A DNA stretch of 5,834 nucleotides from Clostridia bacterium (lineage in GTDB: Bacteria; Bacillota_A; Clostridia; Christensenellales; Aristaeellaceae). Below, piece after piece: positions 1 to 5,613 of the stretch. A program made the position numbers and the translations under genes. The stretch is taken from contig WRHG01000124.1 of assembly GCA_009783365.1 (NCBI GenBank), positions 1-5,834 on the forward strand, written 5' to 3'. Position 1 is the stretch's first letter, and each line of letters opens with the position of its first letter. The notes below the pieces were generated by a model, which was not told the DNA's origin, searched no databases, and saw nothing but the letters and a program-made list of their open reading frames with translations.

Positions 1-440
1 CACAAGCTGGCGCAGCAGGTATCGAGCAAGTCGTTCGTGATATGGGAAGGATGGATCGCGGCCAGGTTCTGTCCTTGCAGCAGCAAGCGGATGTCTTGTT
101 GATGGCTTCCTGGAACACCAAGGAGCGAATAGGCGTGTTGACAGGAAAGCTGCCGGAATATATGATGATGGGCAAACCCGTGATTTGTTGTGTGGCGGGC
201 GATTTGCCCGGTAGCGAGGTCAGGCGTGTGCTGGAGGATAACATGTTGGGTTTTTGTTGGGAACAACCCTGTGCGGAGCGGGATACGCCGGCGCTTGAGG
301 AGTATTTGCGCGAGATCATCCACCGCGCACGCCAGGGGAGACCAATCGGCCCGGAACAGGGAACTGCCGCTGTGGAGCAATACGCATATCCGCAAATTGC
401 CGGTGAGTTCAACAGTTGGATCGAGGAAATGTGCCGCTGA
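1..440 (+). CDS. Glycosyltransferase, GT4-like, C-terminal part (5' end outside window)
   Basis: The reading frame is open from the left edge (first full codon at position 3) to the TGA at 438-440, so about 145 C-terminal residues are present and the true start is off the window. It reads like the donor-binding second Rossmann domain of a GT-B glycosyltransferase. A QQADVLLMASW strand comes first, then the stretch GVLTGKLPEYMMMGKPVI, which fits the GT4 nucleotide-sugar binding signature (E/GK..EY...GKPV). A late segment containing ENMLGFC-type sequence and a C-terminal helix end the protein. The family moves a sugar from a nucleotide donor onto a glycan or lipid carrier, typically at the cytoplasmic face of the membrane during surface polysaccharide assembly. 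The specific sugar and acceptor cannot be read from this fragment. The ATG at 42 is only an internal methionine. The gene is separated from rqcP by about 150 nt that contain a promoter, so it probably ends an upstream operon. Confidence 0.8.
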   Translation, partial: QAGAAGIEQVVRDMGRMDRGQVLSLQQQADVLLMASWNTKERIGVLTGKLPEYMMMGKPVICCVAGDLPGSEVRRVLEDNMLGFCWEQPCAERDTPALEEYLREIIHRARQGRPIGPEQGTAAVEQYAYPQIAGEFNSWIEEMCR

Positions 441-458
441 ACGAACTTGCGTTCTCAA

Positions 459-487
459 TTGACTTGATTTTGCCGTTGTGCTAGCAT
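459..487 (+). promoter_or_regulatory. Sigma-A type promoter for the rqcP-ispD-ispF-comEC-holA unit
   Basis: A -35 box TTGACT (459-464) lies 17 bp before a -10 box TAGCAT (482-487). The TG at 479-480 sits one base upstream of the -10 box, which makes an extended -10 element. The -35 box matches consensus at 5 of 6 positions and the -10 at 4 of 6. Transcription would start near 494, giving a leader of about 100 nt before rqcP. The promoter begins only 18 bp after the glycosyltransferase stop codon. The call rests on sequence only, with no transcript data. Confidence 0.65.
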
Positions 488-504
488 CCGAAACAAAGCG
501 TTTT

Positions 505-521
505 TCGCAAGAAGATTGCGA
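505..521 (+). other. Small hairpin in the rqcP leader
   Basis: TCGCAA (505-510) and TTGCGA (516-521) are perfect inverted repeats around a five-base loop, so the early leader RNA can form a 6-bp stem. No U-tract follows, so it is not an intrinsic terminator. Its position, about a dozen bases after the predicted transcript start, would suit a 5' stabilising stem. A 6-bp stem can arise by chance, and no known riboswitch or T-box motif is recognisable around it. Confidence 0.3.
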
Positions 522-578
522 TTGGACATATACCGGAGGCAAGCGGCCAGGTTGTTTCGCTATAAGAACGTTAGAGGC

Positions 579-584
579 AAGGGG
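579..584 (+). promoter_or_regulatory. Ribosome binding site fixing the rqcP start
   Basis: AAGGGG at 579-584, continuing as AAGGGGTGG, lies 7 nt before the ATG at 592. It supports that ATG over the in-frame GTG at 478, which would put the promoter -10 box inside the coding sequence and add 38 residues with no counterpart in the family. Confidence 0.6.
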
Positions 585-591
585 TGGAACC

Positions 592-870
592 ATGCGGCTT
601 GATAAATACCTGAAAGTTTCCAGAATCATCAAGCGGCGGACCGTGGCCAACGACGCCTGCTCCGGTGGCAGGGTGTCCGTGAACGGACGAGTGGCAAAGC
701 CGGGCATGGATGTGAAAGCAGGGGATATCTTGGAGATCCGCTTTGGCAGCCATGTGGGGAAGTATCGCATTCTCGGCTTGCAGGAGCATGTGCGTAAAGA
801 AGGCGCGCAAGACCTATACGAGGTTCTGCAGGAAAACGCGAGTATGACCGCGGAACGCGGGTTGGAATAG
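592..870 (+). CDS. rqcP: RqcP/YabO, S4-domain RNA-binding factor of ribosome quality control
   Basis: This 92-residue protein is almost entirely one S4 RNA-binding domain. It starts MRLDKYLKVSRIIKRRT, continues with GGRVSVNGRVAKPG and DVKAGDILEIRFG, and is close to Bacillus subtilis YabO (RqcP) in sequence and length (about 86 residues). In Bacillota RqcP binds obstructed 50S subunits next to the P-site peptidyl-tRNA and works with RqcH during C-terminal alanine tailing of stalled nascent chains. The N-terminal basic and acidic residues used for rRNA and tRNA contacts (R2, D4, R15, R16) are present. The related Hsp15 family of proteobacteria is the main alternative, but the short length and the MRLDK..KVSR.IKRRT start favour RqcP. 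The start is chosen from family alignment and the Shine-Dalgarno at 579-584. The stop is one base from ispD, so the two are probably translationally coupled. The usual B. subtilis neighbours (yabP, yabQ, divIC) are absent here. Confidence 0.88.
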   Translation: MRLDKYLKVSRIIKRRTVANDACSGGRVSVNGRVAKPGMDVKAGDILEIRFGSHVGKYRILGLQEHVRKEGAQDLYEVLQENASMTAERGLE

Positions 871-871
871 C

Positions 872-1573
872 ATGGGCAAGTACGTGATCGTGCTGGCTGG
901 CGGCAGCGGACAGCGAATGGGCGGGGATGAGAATAAGGTATTTTTACCTCTGCGCGGAGTTCCTGCCATTGTAAGAGCCATCGCACCCTTTTCCGCGCTG
1001 TGCACCGGCGCGGTGGTAGTGGCCAGGGAGCGGGAACGGCAGGATATGGAAGCCTTGCTGCAGGATTATGGGCTTGGCCGAATGATCCGCGCGGTGGTCA
1101 GCGGCGGGGATGACCGGCAAGCTTCGGTGTCGGAAGGTCTTGCCGCTGTACCGGAGGACGCTGATACCGTGTTGATTCATGACGGCGCCCGGGCCTTGGT
1201 GACGGAAAGCGTAATCCGGCGCGTGCTGGCATCCGTGGATCGTCATGGCACCGGCATAGCCGCAGTACCTGTAACAGATACCATCAAGCGGGCAAAGCCA
1301 GGCGGGCAGGTGGAAGAAACCCCGCCGCGTGAAGAGCTTTTTACCATCCAAACCCCTCAGGGGTTTTTAACGGAATGGTTGAAAAAGGCCCATGAATACG
1401 CCGGCGAAACCGGTTATCGTGGCACCGACGACGCGTCGCTTTTAGAACACGCGGGATTGCCGGTAACCCTGTGCTTGGGAGATGTGGAAAACATAAAGCT
1501 CACCACCCGGTTGGATGCTGCCCTGGCTGAAATGATTCTAACCTGGCGGGTTGAACAGGAGGAATTGTTATGA
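872..1573 (+). CDS. ispD: 2-C-methyl-D-erythritol 4-phosphate cytidylyltransferase (IspD)
   Basis: IspD couples MEP to CTP, giving CDP-methylerythritol and pyrophosphate, the third step of the cytosolic MEP route to isoprenoid precursors. The 233 residues match the usual length. The N-terminal nucleotide-binding loop reads LAGGSGQRMG (residues 8-17), and R15 and K22 fit the conserved Arg and Lys that stabilise the triphosphate. HDGAR lies at 103-107 with the conserved Asp at 104. QTPQGF is at 160-165, TDDASL begins at 185, and ENIKLT carries the conserved Lys at 209. The usual HDGARP has Ala in place of Pro here. The ATG follows the rqcP stop by one base and has only a weak Shine-Dalgarno, so translation probably depends on ribosomes finishing rqcP. 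The end overlaps ispF by 4 nt (ATGA). Next to ispF, the assignment is secure. Confidence 0.96.
   Translation: MGKYVIVLAGGSGQRMGGDENKVFLPLRGVPAIVRAIAPFSALCTGAVVVARERERQDMEALLQDYGLGRMIRAVVSGGDDRQASVSEGLAAVPEDADTVLIHDGARALVTESVIRRVLASVDRHGTGIAAVPVTDTIKRAKPGGQVEETPPREELFTIQTPQGFLTEWLKKAHEYAGETGYRGTDDASLLEHAGLPVTLCLGDVENIKLTTRLDAALAEMILTWRVEQEELL
1557..1562 (+). promoter_or_regulatory. Ribosome binding site deciding the ispF start
   Basis: A perfect AGGAGG lies inside the 3' end of ispD. It is 7 nt from the ATG at 1570 and 10 nt from the second ATG at 1573. The spacing favours 1570, though initiation at either codon would change the protein by only one methionine. Confidence 0.7.
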
Positions 1574-2091
1574 TGCGCGTCGGGCATGGGATGGATGCGC
1601 ATCGGTTGGTGGAGGGCCGCCCTTTGGTTTTGTGCGGCGTTACCATCCCCCACGAAATGGGACTGTTGGGACATAGCGATGCGGATGTGGCCACCCATGC
1701 CCTTATGGACGCCCTGCTGGGAGCTGCGGCGCTGGGTGATCTTGGAAAGCTGTTTCCCGACGATGAGGACCGGTATCAAGGCGTTCGCTCCATGAACCTT
1801 TTGCGAACCGTGATCAAAAGGGTGGCGGGGGCCGGGTATGAACCGGTAAATGTAGATGTGACCATTGTGGCCCAACGGCCGAAGCTGCGTCCGTACGTCG
1901 ACGCCATGAGGGACCAATTGGCAAAAACCATGGATTTGCCGATGGACAGCGTGAGTGTGAAGGCCACCACCACAGAACGCATGGGCTTTGAGGGATCGGA
2001 AGAGGGTATTTCCGCTCAGGCGGTTTGTATGATCAGAAAAAGAAACGATGGACAGGAAAATGGCGCCTCCAAGCCTTATGGGATCATTTGA
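1570..2091 (+). CDS. ispF: 2-C-methyl-D-erythritol 2,4-cyclodiphosphate synthase (IspF)
   Basis: IspF closes CDP-methylerythritol 2-phosphate into methylerythritol cyclodiphosphate and releases CMP, the fifth step of the MEP pathway. The family works as a homotrimer with zinc. The metal ligands are visible as D9 and H11 in GHGMDAHR and H43 in DVATHALMDALLGAA. GLLGHSDAD (31-39) is the conserved substrate loop, with H35. FPDD follows at 62-65, and the CMP-binding ATTTE lies at 132-136 before GFEGSEEGI. The protein has 173 residues against about 157 usual. The extra part is a polar C-terminal tail of about 15 residues (from N159) after the normal end of the fold. The start overlaps the ispD stop by 4 nt, and the stop overlaps the preferred comEC ATG by one base (TGATG). 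Both joints suggest translational coupling. IspE, the kinase between IspD and IspF, is not in the window. Confidence 0.96.
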   Translation: MMRVGHGMDAHRLVEGRPLVLCGVTIPHEMGLLGHSDADVATHALMDALLGAAALGDLGKLFPDDEDRYQGVRSMNLLRTVIKRVAGAGYEPVNVDVTIVAQRPKLRPYVDAMRDQLAKTMDLPMDSVSVKATTTERMGFEGSEEGISAQAVCMIRKRNDGQENGASKPYGII

Positions 2092-4478
2092 TGCGCGACA
2101 GAGACAGGTGTGAGGGAGATCCAGGTCATCATCTGCGGGAGCGCAACTATGTACTGCCCGTAGTTGCGTTTTCGTTTCTTTTGGGGATCATGGCCTCTCT
2201 TCGGATCGAACGCGGATTGTGGCCTCTTGGTTTGCTGCCTTTAGCCGTTGGGTTGTGGTATGGGCTAAAGCGCGCGGGGATTCGGCCGGACCTGGCCGTT
2301 GGGATCGCATGCTTCGCCCTTGGGCTCCTATGGACCCAAGGGTGGTCAAATCCAGGCGCTCCGGCGGAAGGAGTTTATCGAATCGAAGGCAGAGTCTATG
2401 GAGAGCCCAGGCTGCGCGCCGAGAACCGCATGACCTTTTACCTGAATGATGTGCGGCTGGATGGCGCGGTTCAGCAGGGCCGCGTTTATTGTACCTTGCG
2501 CGTCTATGGGGAAGATCCGCTTCCGGTGCTTTTTGACGGCGCGGAACTGCTTTTTGATGGACAGGTTTACCATCCCAAGGGCAAGAGCGGACCCCATGAT
2601 TTTGATTATCGGATGTGGCTGCATCAAAACGGGATCTCCTACGGTATCTCGGGAATAAAGGATTTGCAGATTCGCAACACCCCGCAGACAGCGCCCTGGA
2701 ATGATATGGCTTCACACATTCACAAGTGGGCGAGGGAATCGCTGGCAAGAGTGATGGGCGATGAGGCACGCTTTGCCATGGCCGTGCTTTTCAGCCAACG
2801 GGAGGGCATCGCGGCAGACGAGGCGGAATCGTTTCAGACGGCGGGTATAGCTCATGTGATGACCGTATCCGGCCTGCATGTAGGCGTTGTGGGCGGGCTT
2901 GTGATGTGGATGCTGAACAAGTTTCGGGTGGGCAGGGTATGGCGCCTTCCGCTTCTGGCCCTTTTTCTGCTTGGGTATTGCGTGCTGACCGGGTTTTCGC
3001 CGCCGTCCGTGAGGGCTGCCATTATGCTGCTGTCGGCTCTGCTGGCGAGATATATCGGCAGAAGGCCGGATCCTGTGACTGCGTTGAGTTTGGCGATGAT
3101 CATTCTGCTGCTTATCAATCCTTTGTTACTGTTTTCGGCAGGGTTTGTGCTGTCCCTTTCCGCCATGGCAGGCACTTTGCTGCTACAGCCCAGCCTTTTG
3201 CAGTTCCTCACCGGAGGGGATCGTTCCCGCATCCGGCGGATGGCCGGTCCACCGGACGCCGAGCCCAGCAGAATGAAAGCCCGGTTTCGTCAACTGCCGG
3301 TGAAGGCAAAGGAAGTGTTGAGCTTCACCATAGCGGCGCAATTGGGCGTATTGCTTCCCGCGGCTTTCTATTTTCATCAATTGCCCCTGTATGGAGTGCT
3401 GATCAATCTGCTGGCGGCGCCAGTGATAGGCCTATTGGTGCCATGCTGCTTTGTAACGCTGTTACTGTCCCCGATTCCATATATAAGCATTCTCGCCGGC
3501 GGGACCGCAAAGGCGCTTACCGCGGGGCTGCTTTGGATGGTAAAGCTGACGGCTCAACTGCCGTATGCATCGATCCGGACCGCTTCTGCGCCGCCGTTTA
3601 TACTTTGCGGTACGGCGCTCTGCGCAGTGCTCTTTTCCAGATACTACCGGGCCGGCTGGAAGCGGAGGCTTGCCGCCATCGTTCTGGTAGGCGTCCTCTC
3701 CGTGGCCGGCACGGCGGTTACAAGGTCCGATGATTTGCGCTATGTTCAGTTAAGCGTAGGAAGGGCGGAAGCGGCGCTCATCATGGATGGGGATATCACG
3801 CTGGCTGTGGATGTGGGCGAAGACGGCGCTGAGATGGCAGGTTACTTGCTGGCGGAGAACAGGAACATCGACGGGCTATTTCTAACCCATCTTCATTCGG
3901 ATCACGCGGGCGGCGTACCGGCGCTACTTAATGCGAATATCCGGATCAGCAGGGTGTACTTGCCCGTTGGAGCGGAATCACAGAAGATCGATCCGCCTAT
4001 GGCGGATATTGTCGAGGAATTGCGGCGCCGCAATATTCCCATCACGGAGCTTGCCGCGGGAGAAGAAGTGCGCTACAATAAAGTGACGTTGCAGGCGCTT
4101 TGGCCTGTCCGTGACAAGATGCGGCAGGGCCAGGACGCCAATGATTTACCGCTGGTGCTTTCCATTGATATGGACGGATATCGCATCCTGAACACCAGTG
4201 ACTTGACCGGAGCTTACGAAGCATATGCGGCTTCCGCCTGCGATGTGCTTGTGGTGGCTCATCACGGCAGCGGGAGTAGCACCGGAGACGCCTTCCTAAA
4301 CTTTGTTTCGCCAGGCATTGCCCTAATCAGCTGCGCCGATGGGGATCGCCAGTTGCCCGCCCTCTCCACACTGCGTCGGTTGGAGAAACACGGCATTGAT
4401 ATATACCGGACGGACGAACGAGGCGATATCACATTGACGGTCTGTGACGGACGTTTGGAACTGAGCACCTATAAGTGA
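2091..4478 (+). CDS. comEC: ComEC/Rec2 DNA uptake channel with C-terminal metallo-beta-lactamase domain
   Basis: ComEC is the inner-membrane channel that brings single-stranded DNA into the cytoplasm during natural transformation. With the start at 2091 it has 795 residues in the full three-part layout. Hydrophobic helices at about 21-37, 43-60 and 65-82 lead into a soluble OB-like DUF4131 region (about 90-190). The polytopic Competence domain follows (about 230-520), with the family signature AHVMTVSGLHVG (SGLH at 260-263) and FSPPSVRAAIM. The C-terminal metallo-beta-lactamase domain (about 545-795) has HLHSDH at 600-605, D704 in NTSDLTG and HHGSGSS from 724, so its metal site looks intact; in the family it is thought to degrade the non-transported strand. 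Two oddities are a divergent first loop of that domain (SVGRAEA at 555-561 for the usual DVGQGDA) and a long basic loop at about 377-408. An ATG at 2025 would add 22 residues but lies 67 bp inside ispF. I prefer 2091, which overlaps the ispF stop by one base. Confidence 0.93.
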   Translation: MRDRDRCEGDPGHHLRERNYVLPVVAFSFLLGIMASLRIERGLWPLGLLPLAVGLWYGLKRAGIRPDLAVGIACFALGLLWTQGWSNPGAPAEGVYRIEGRVYGEPRLRAENRMTFYLNDVRLDGAVQQGRVYCTLRVYGEDPLPVLFDGAELLFDGQVYHPKGKSGPHDFDYRMWLHQNGISYGISGIKDLQIRNTPQTAPWNDMASHIHKWARESLARVMGDEARFAMAVLFSQREGIAADEAESFQTAGIAHVMTVSGLHVGVVGGLVMWMLNKFRVGRVWRLPLLALFLLGYCVLTGFSPPSVRAAIMLLSALLARYIGRRPDPVTALSLAMIILLLINPLLLFSAGFVLSLSAMAGTLLLQPSLLQFLTGGDRSRIRRMAGPPDAEPSRMKARFRQLPVKAKEVLSFTIAAQLGVLLPAAFYFHQLPLYGVLINLLAAPVIGLLVPCCFVTLLLSPIPYISILAGGTAKALTAGLLWMVKLTAQLPYASIRTASAPPFILCGTALCAVLFSRYYRAGWKRRLAAIVLVGVLSVAGTAVTRSDDLRYVQLSVGRAEAALIMDGDITLAVDVGEDGAEMAGYLLAENRNIDGLFLTHLHSDHAGGVPALLNANIRISRVYLPVGAESQKIDPPMADIVEELRRRNIPITELAAGEEVRYNKVTLQALWPVRDKMRQGQDANDLPLVLSIDMDGYRILNTSDLTGAYEAYAASACDVLVVAHHGSGSSTGDAFLNFVSPGIALISCADGDRQLPALSTLRRLEKHGIDIYRTDERGDITLTVCDGRLELSTYK

Positions 4479-4482
4479 GGGA
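4477..4482 (+). promoter_or_regulatory. Ribosome binding site deciding the GTG start of holA
   Basis: GAGGGA spans the comEC stop codon and lies 6 nt before the GTG at 4489. The good spacing supports this non-ATG start, and the encoded MNHTGFFAAVK matches the expected N-terminus of the delta subunit. Confidence 0.6.
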
Positions 4483-4488
4483 AAACCT

Positions 4489-5517
4489 GTGAACCATACC
4501 GGATTCTTTGCGGCAGTAAAAGCGGGAAACCTGGCGGATGTATACCTGATGGAGGGTACGGAGGAGTATATCAAACAGCAGGCGTTGCTAAAACTCTGTG
4601 AAAAGCTTCTGCCAAAGGGTTTGGAGCAGATGAACCTGAGCGAATTGGAAAACCCGGATGCCGACGCCTTGATTGCGGCTGCTGAGACACTGCCGCTGCT
4701 GGGAGAAAAGCGGGTGGTTGTGGTGCGAAGCTGTGATTTACTTACAGCTGGCCGCAAGCAGGAAAACGAGAACAAAGCGGCGGAAGTGCTTGCTTATTTG
4801 GACCATATATCTCCCAGTACCTGCCTGGTTTTCTACGTAAAGGGCAGCGGGGACGGACGAAAGAAACTATATATGCACTTAAAAAAAAAGAACGCTATTG
4901 TGGATTTTTCGCCAATGAATGACGGAGAGTGCATTGAGTGGGCTATGCGTACTATGCGGGCAATGGGCAAGCAGATGAACAGAGAAACCGCGGCCGCGCT
5001 GGTGTTCACTGTGGGCAGGGACGCAGCCATGCTCAAGCTGGAGATGGATAAGCTATATCACTACGCGGAGGAACGGGAGCAATTAGAAACCGCGGATGTG
5101 GAAGCGGTTTGCACCAAATCCCTGGAATGTACGGTGTTTCAGATGGTGGATGCGCAGGTGGCGGGCAAACAGGAACAGTCTTTCCGCCTGCTTTCCGATA
5201 TGGAGCACAGCGGTGAGGATCGCATTGGCATCTTAGCCATGCTGCTTCGTCAATACAGGATTTTGTACCATATGCGCTGTCTGCTGGAAGAGAAGGCGCC
5301 GCAGCAGGAGCATGCGTCATTACTGGGCATTCCCTCTTTCGCTGTGGCAAGAACCCAACAGCAATGCAAGCGGTACTCTGTGGAAAGCCTTCGGCAGGCT
5401 TATGAGGCGTTGCTGCAAATGGAATACGGCGTTAAGACCGGGCAAATTTCTCAGGAAGCCTGCGCTCAGGCTGCGCTGCTTCAGCTGGAGAGCATTCTCA
5501 ACGCGAAAGCGGAATGA
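4489..5517 (+). CDS. holA: DNA polymerase III delta subunit (clamp loader)
   Basis: HolA is the subunit of the replicative clamp loader that binds the beta sliding clamp and opens it. The 342 residues match the family length (343 in E. coli). The N-terminus carries ADVYLMEGTEEYIKQQAL, equivalent to the conserved VYLLxGxExYLxxxA strand-helix. ETLPLLGEKRVVVVR follows near residues 65-80 and contains the clamp-binding region. The middle domain has GRDAAMLKLEMDKLYHYA, and the C-terminal helical collar domain includes TVFQMVDAQVAGK and MLLRQYRILYHMRCLLEE. The gene starts at GTG, 10 nt after comEC, an order known from other Bacillota (comEC-holA). The rpsT gene that often follows holA there is not present here. 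A run of nine A bases at 4881-4889 encodes part of K132-K134 at the domain I/II boundary. The run is in phase as A-AAA-AAG, and slippage by one base in either direction would end the protein after about ten more codons. Confidence 0.95.
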   Translation: MNHTGFFAAVKAGNLADVYLMEGTEEYIKQQALLKLCEKLLPKGLEQMNLSELENPDADALIAAAETLPLLGEKRVVVVRSCDLLTAGRKQENENKAAEVLAYLDHISPSTCLVFYVKGSGDGRKKLYMHLKKKNAIVDFSPMNDGECIEWAMRTMRAMGKQMNRETAAALVFTVGRDAAMLKLEMDKLYHYAEEREQLETADVEAVCTKSLECTVFQMVDAQVAGKQEQSFRLLSDMEHSGEDRIGILAMLLRQYRILYHMRCLLEEKAPQQEHASLLGIPSFAVARTQQQCKRYSVESLRQAYEALLQMEYGVKTGQISQEACAQAALLQLESILNAKAE

Positions 5518-5541
5518 TCTGACGGGATAGGTTTTATTAAT

Positions 5542-5570
5542 TTGCTTTCCTTTTGGCATTCCAGTATAAT
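5542..5570 (+). promoter_or_regulatory. Sigma-A type promoter for the XRE gene
   Basis: A perfect TATAAT (5565-5570) is preceded at 17 bp by TTGCTT (5542-5547), which matches the TTG half of the -35 consensus. Transcription would start near 5577, leaving a leader of about 37 nt. This makes the regulator gene independently transcribed, although no terminator is visible between it and holA, so readthrough from the operon is possible. Confidence 0.7.
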
Positions 5571-5578
5571 GGGCCAAA
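5552..5578. repeat. Inverted repeat around the -10 box, possible operator
   Basis: TTTGGC (5552-5557) and GCCAAA (5573-5578) are perfect 6-bp inverted arms with a 15-bp spacer that contains the -10 box. The centre-to-centre distance of 21 bp is two helical turns, which suits a dimeric HTH protein binding one face. The arms are short enough to arise by chance, so an operator role is only an inference from position. Confidence 0.3.
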
Positions 5579-5598
5579 GCATGCCTGATGGGGAAGCA

Positions 5599-5605
5599 AA
5601 GGAGG
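5599..5605 (+). promoter_or_regulatory. Strong ribosome binding site of the XRE gene
   Basis: AAGGAGG ends 8 nt before the ATG at 5614. It is the longest match to the anti-Shine-Dalgarno in the window and fixes the start of the partial gene. Confidence 0.75.
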
Positions 5606-5613
5606 GTTTTTGT

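Noticed and set aside
443..470. Possible terminator after the glycosyltransferase gene
   Set aside because: GAAC and GTTC at 443-454 give only a 4-bp stem, and the following T-rich bases are the promoter -35 region, not a U-tract.
478..591. GTG-started N-terminal extension of rqcP (38 extra residues)
   Set aside because: The start would overlap the -10 box region of a good promoter, has no Shine-Dalgarno, and the extra residues do not belong to the S4 family. The ATG at 592 has a proper ribosome binding site.
1414..1917. 167-codon antisense frame across the ispD-ispF junction
   Set aside because: It lies opposite two well-conserved enzymes, has no family resemblance and no convincing ribosome binding site. 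Long antisense frames are expected at this base composition.
2188..2769. 193-codon antisense frame in the 5' part of comEC
   Set aside because: The translation is low-complexity and rich in Arg, Pro and Ser, typical of an antisense shadow, and it crosses the conserved N-terminal ComEC region.
2906..3733. 275-codon frame inside comEC on the same strand
   Set aside because: It is a frame shadow: the comEC frame matches conserved family motifs throughout this stretch, and the alternative translation has no recognisable domain.
5518..5541. Terminator between holA and the XRE gene
   Set aside because: No GC-rich stem followed by a T-run is present. The T-rich stretch stands alone.
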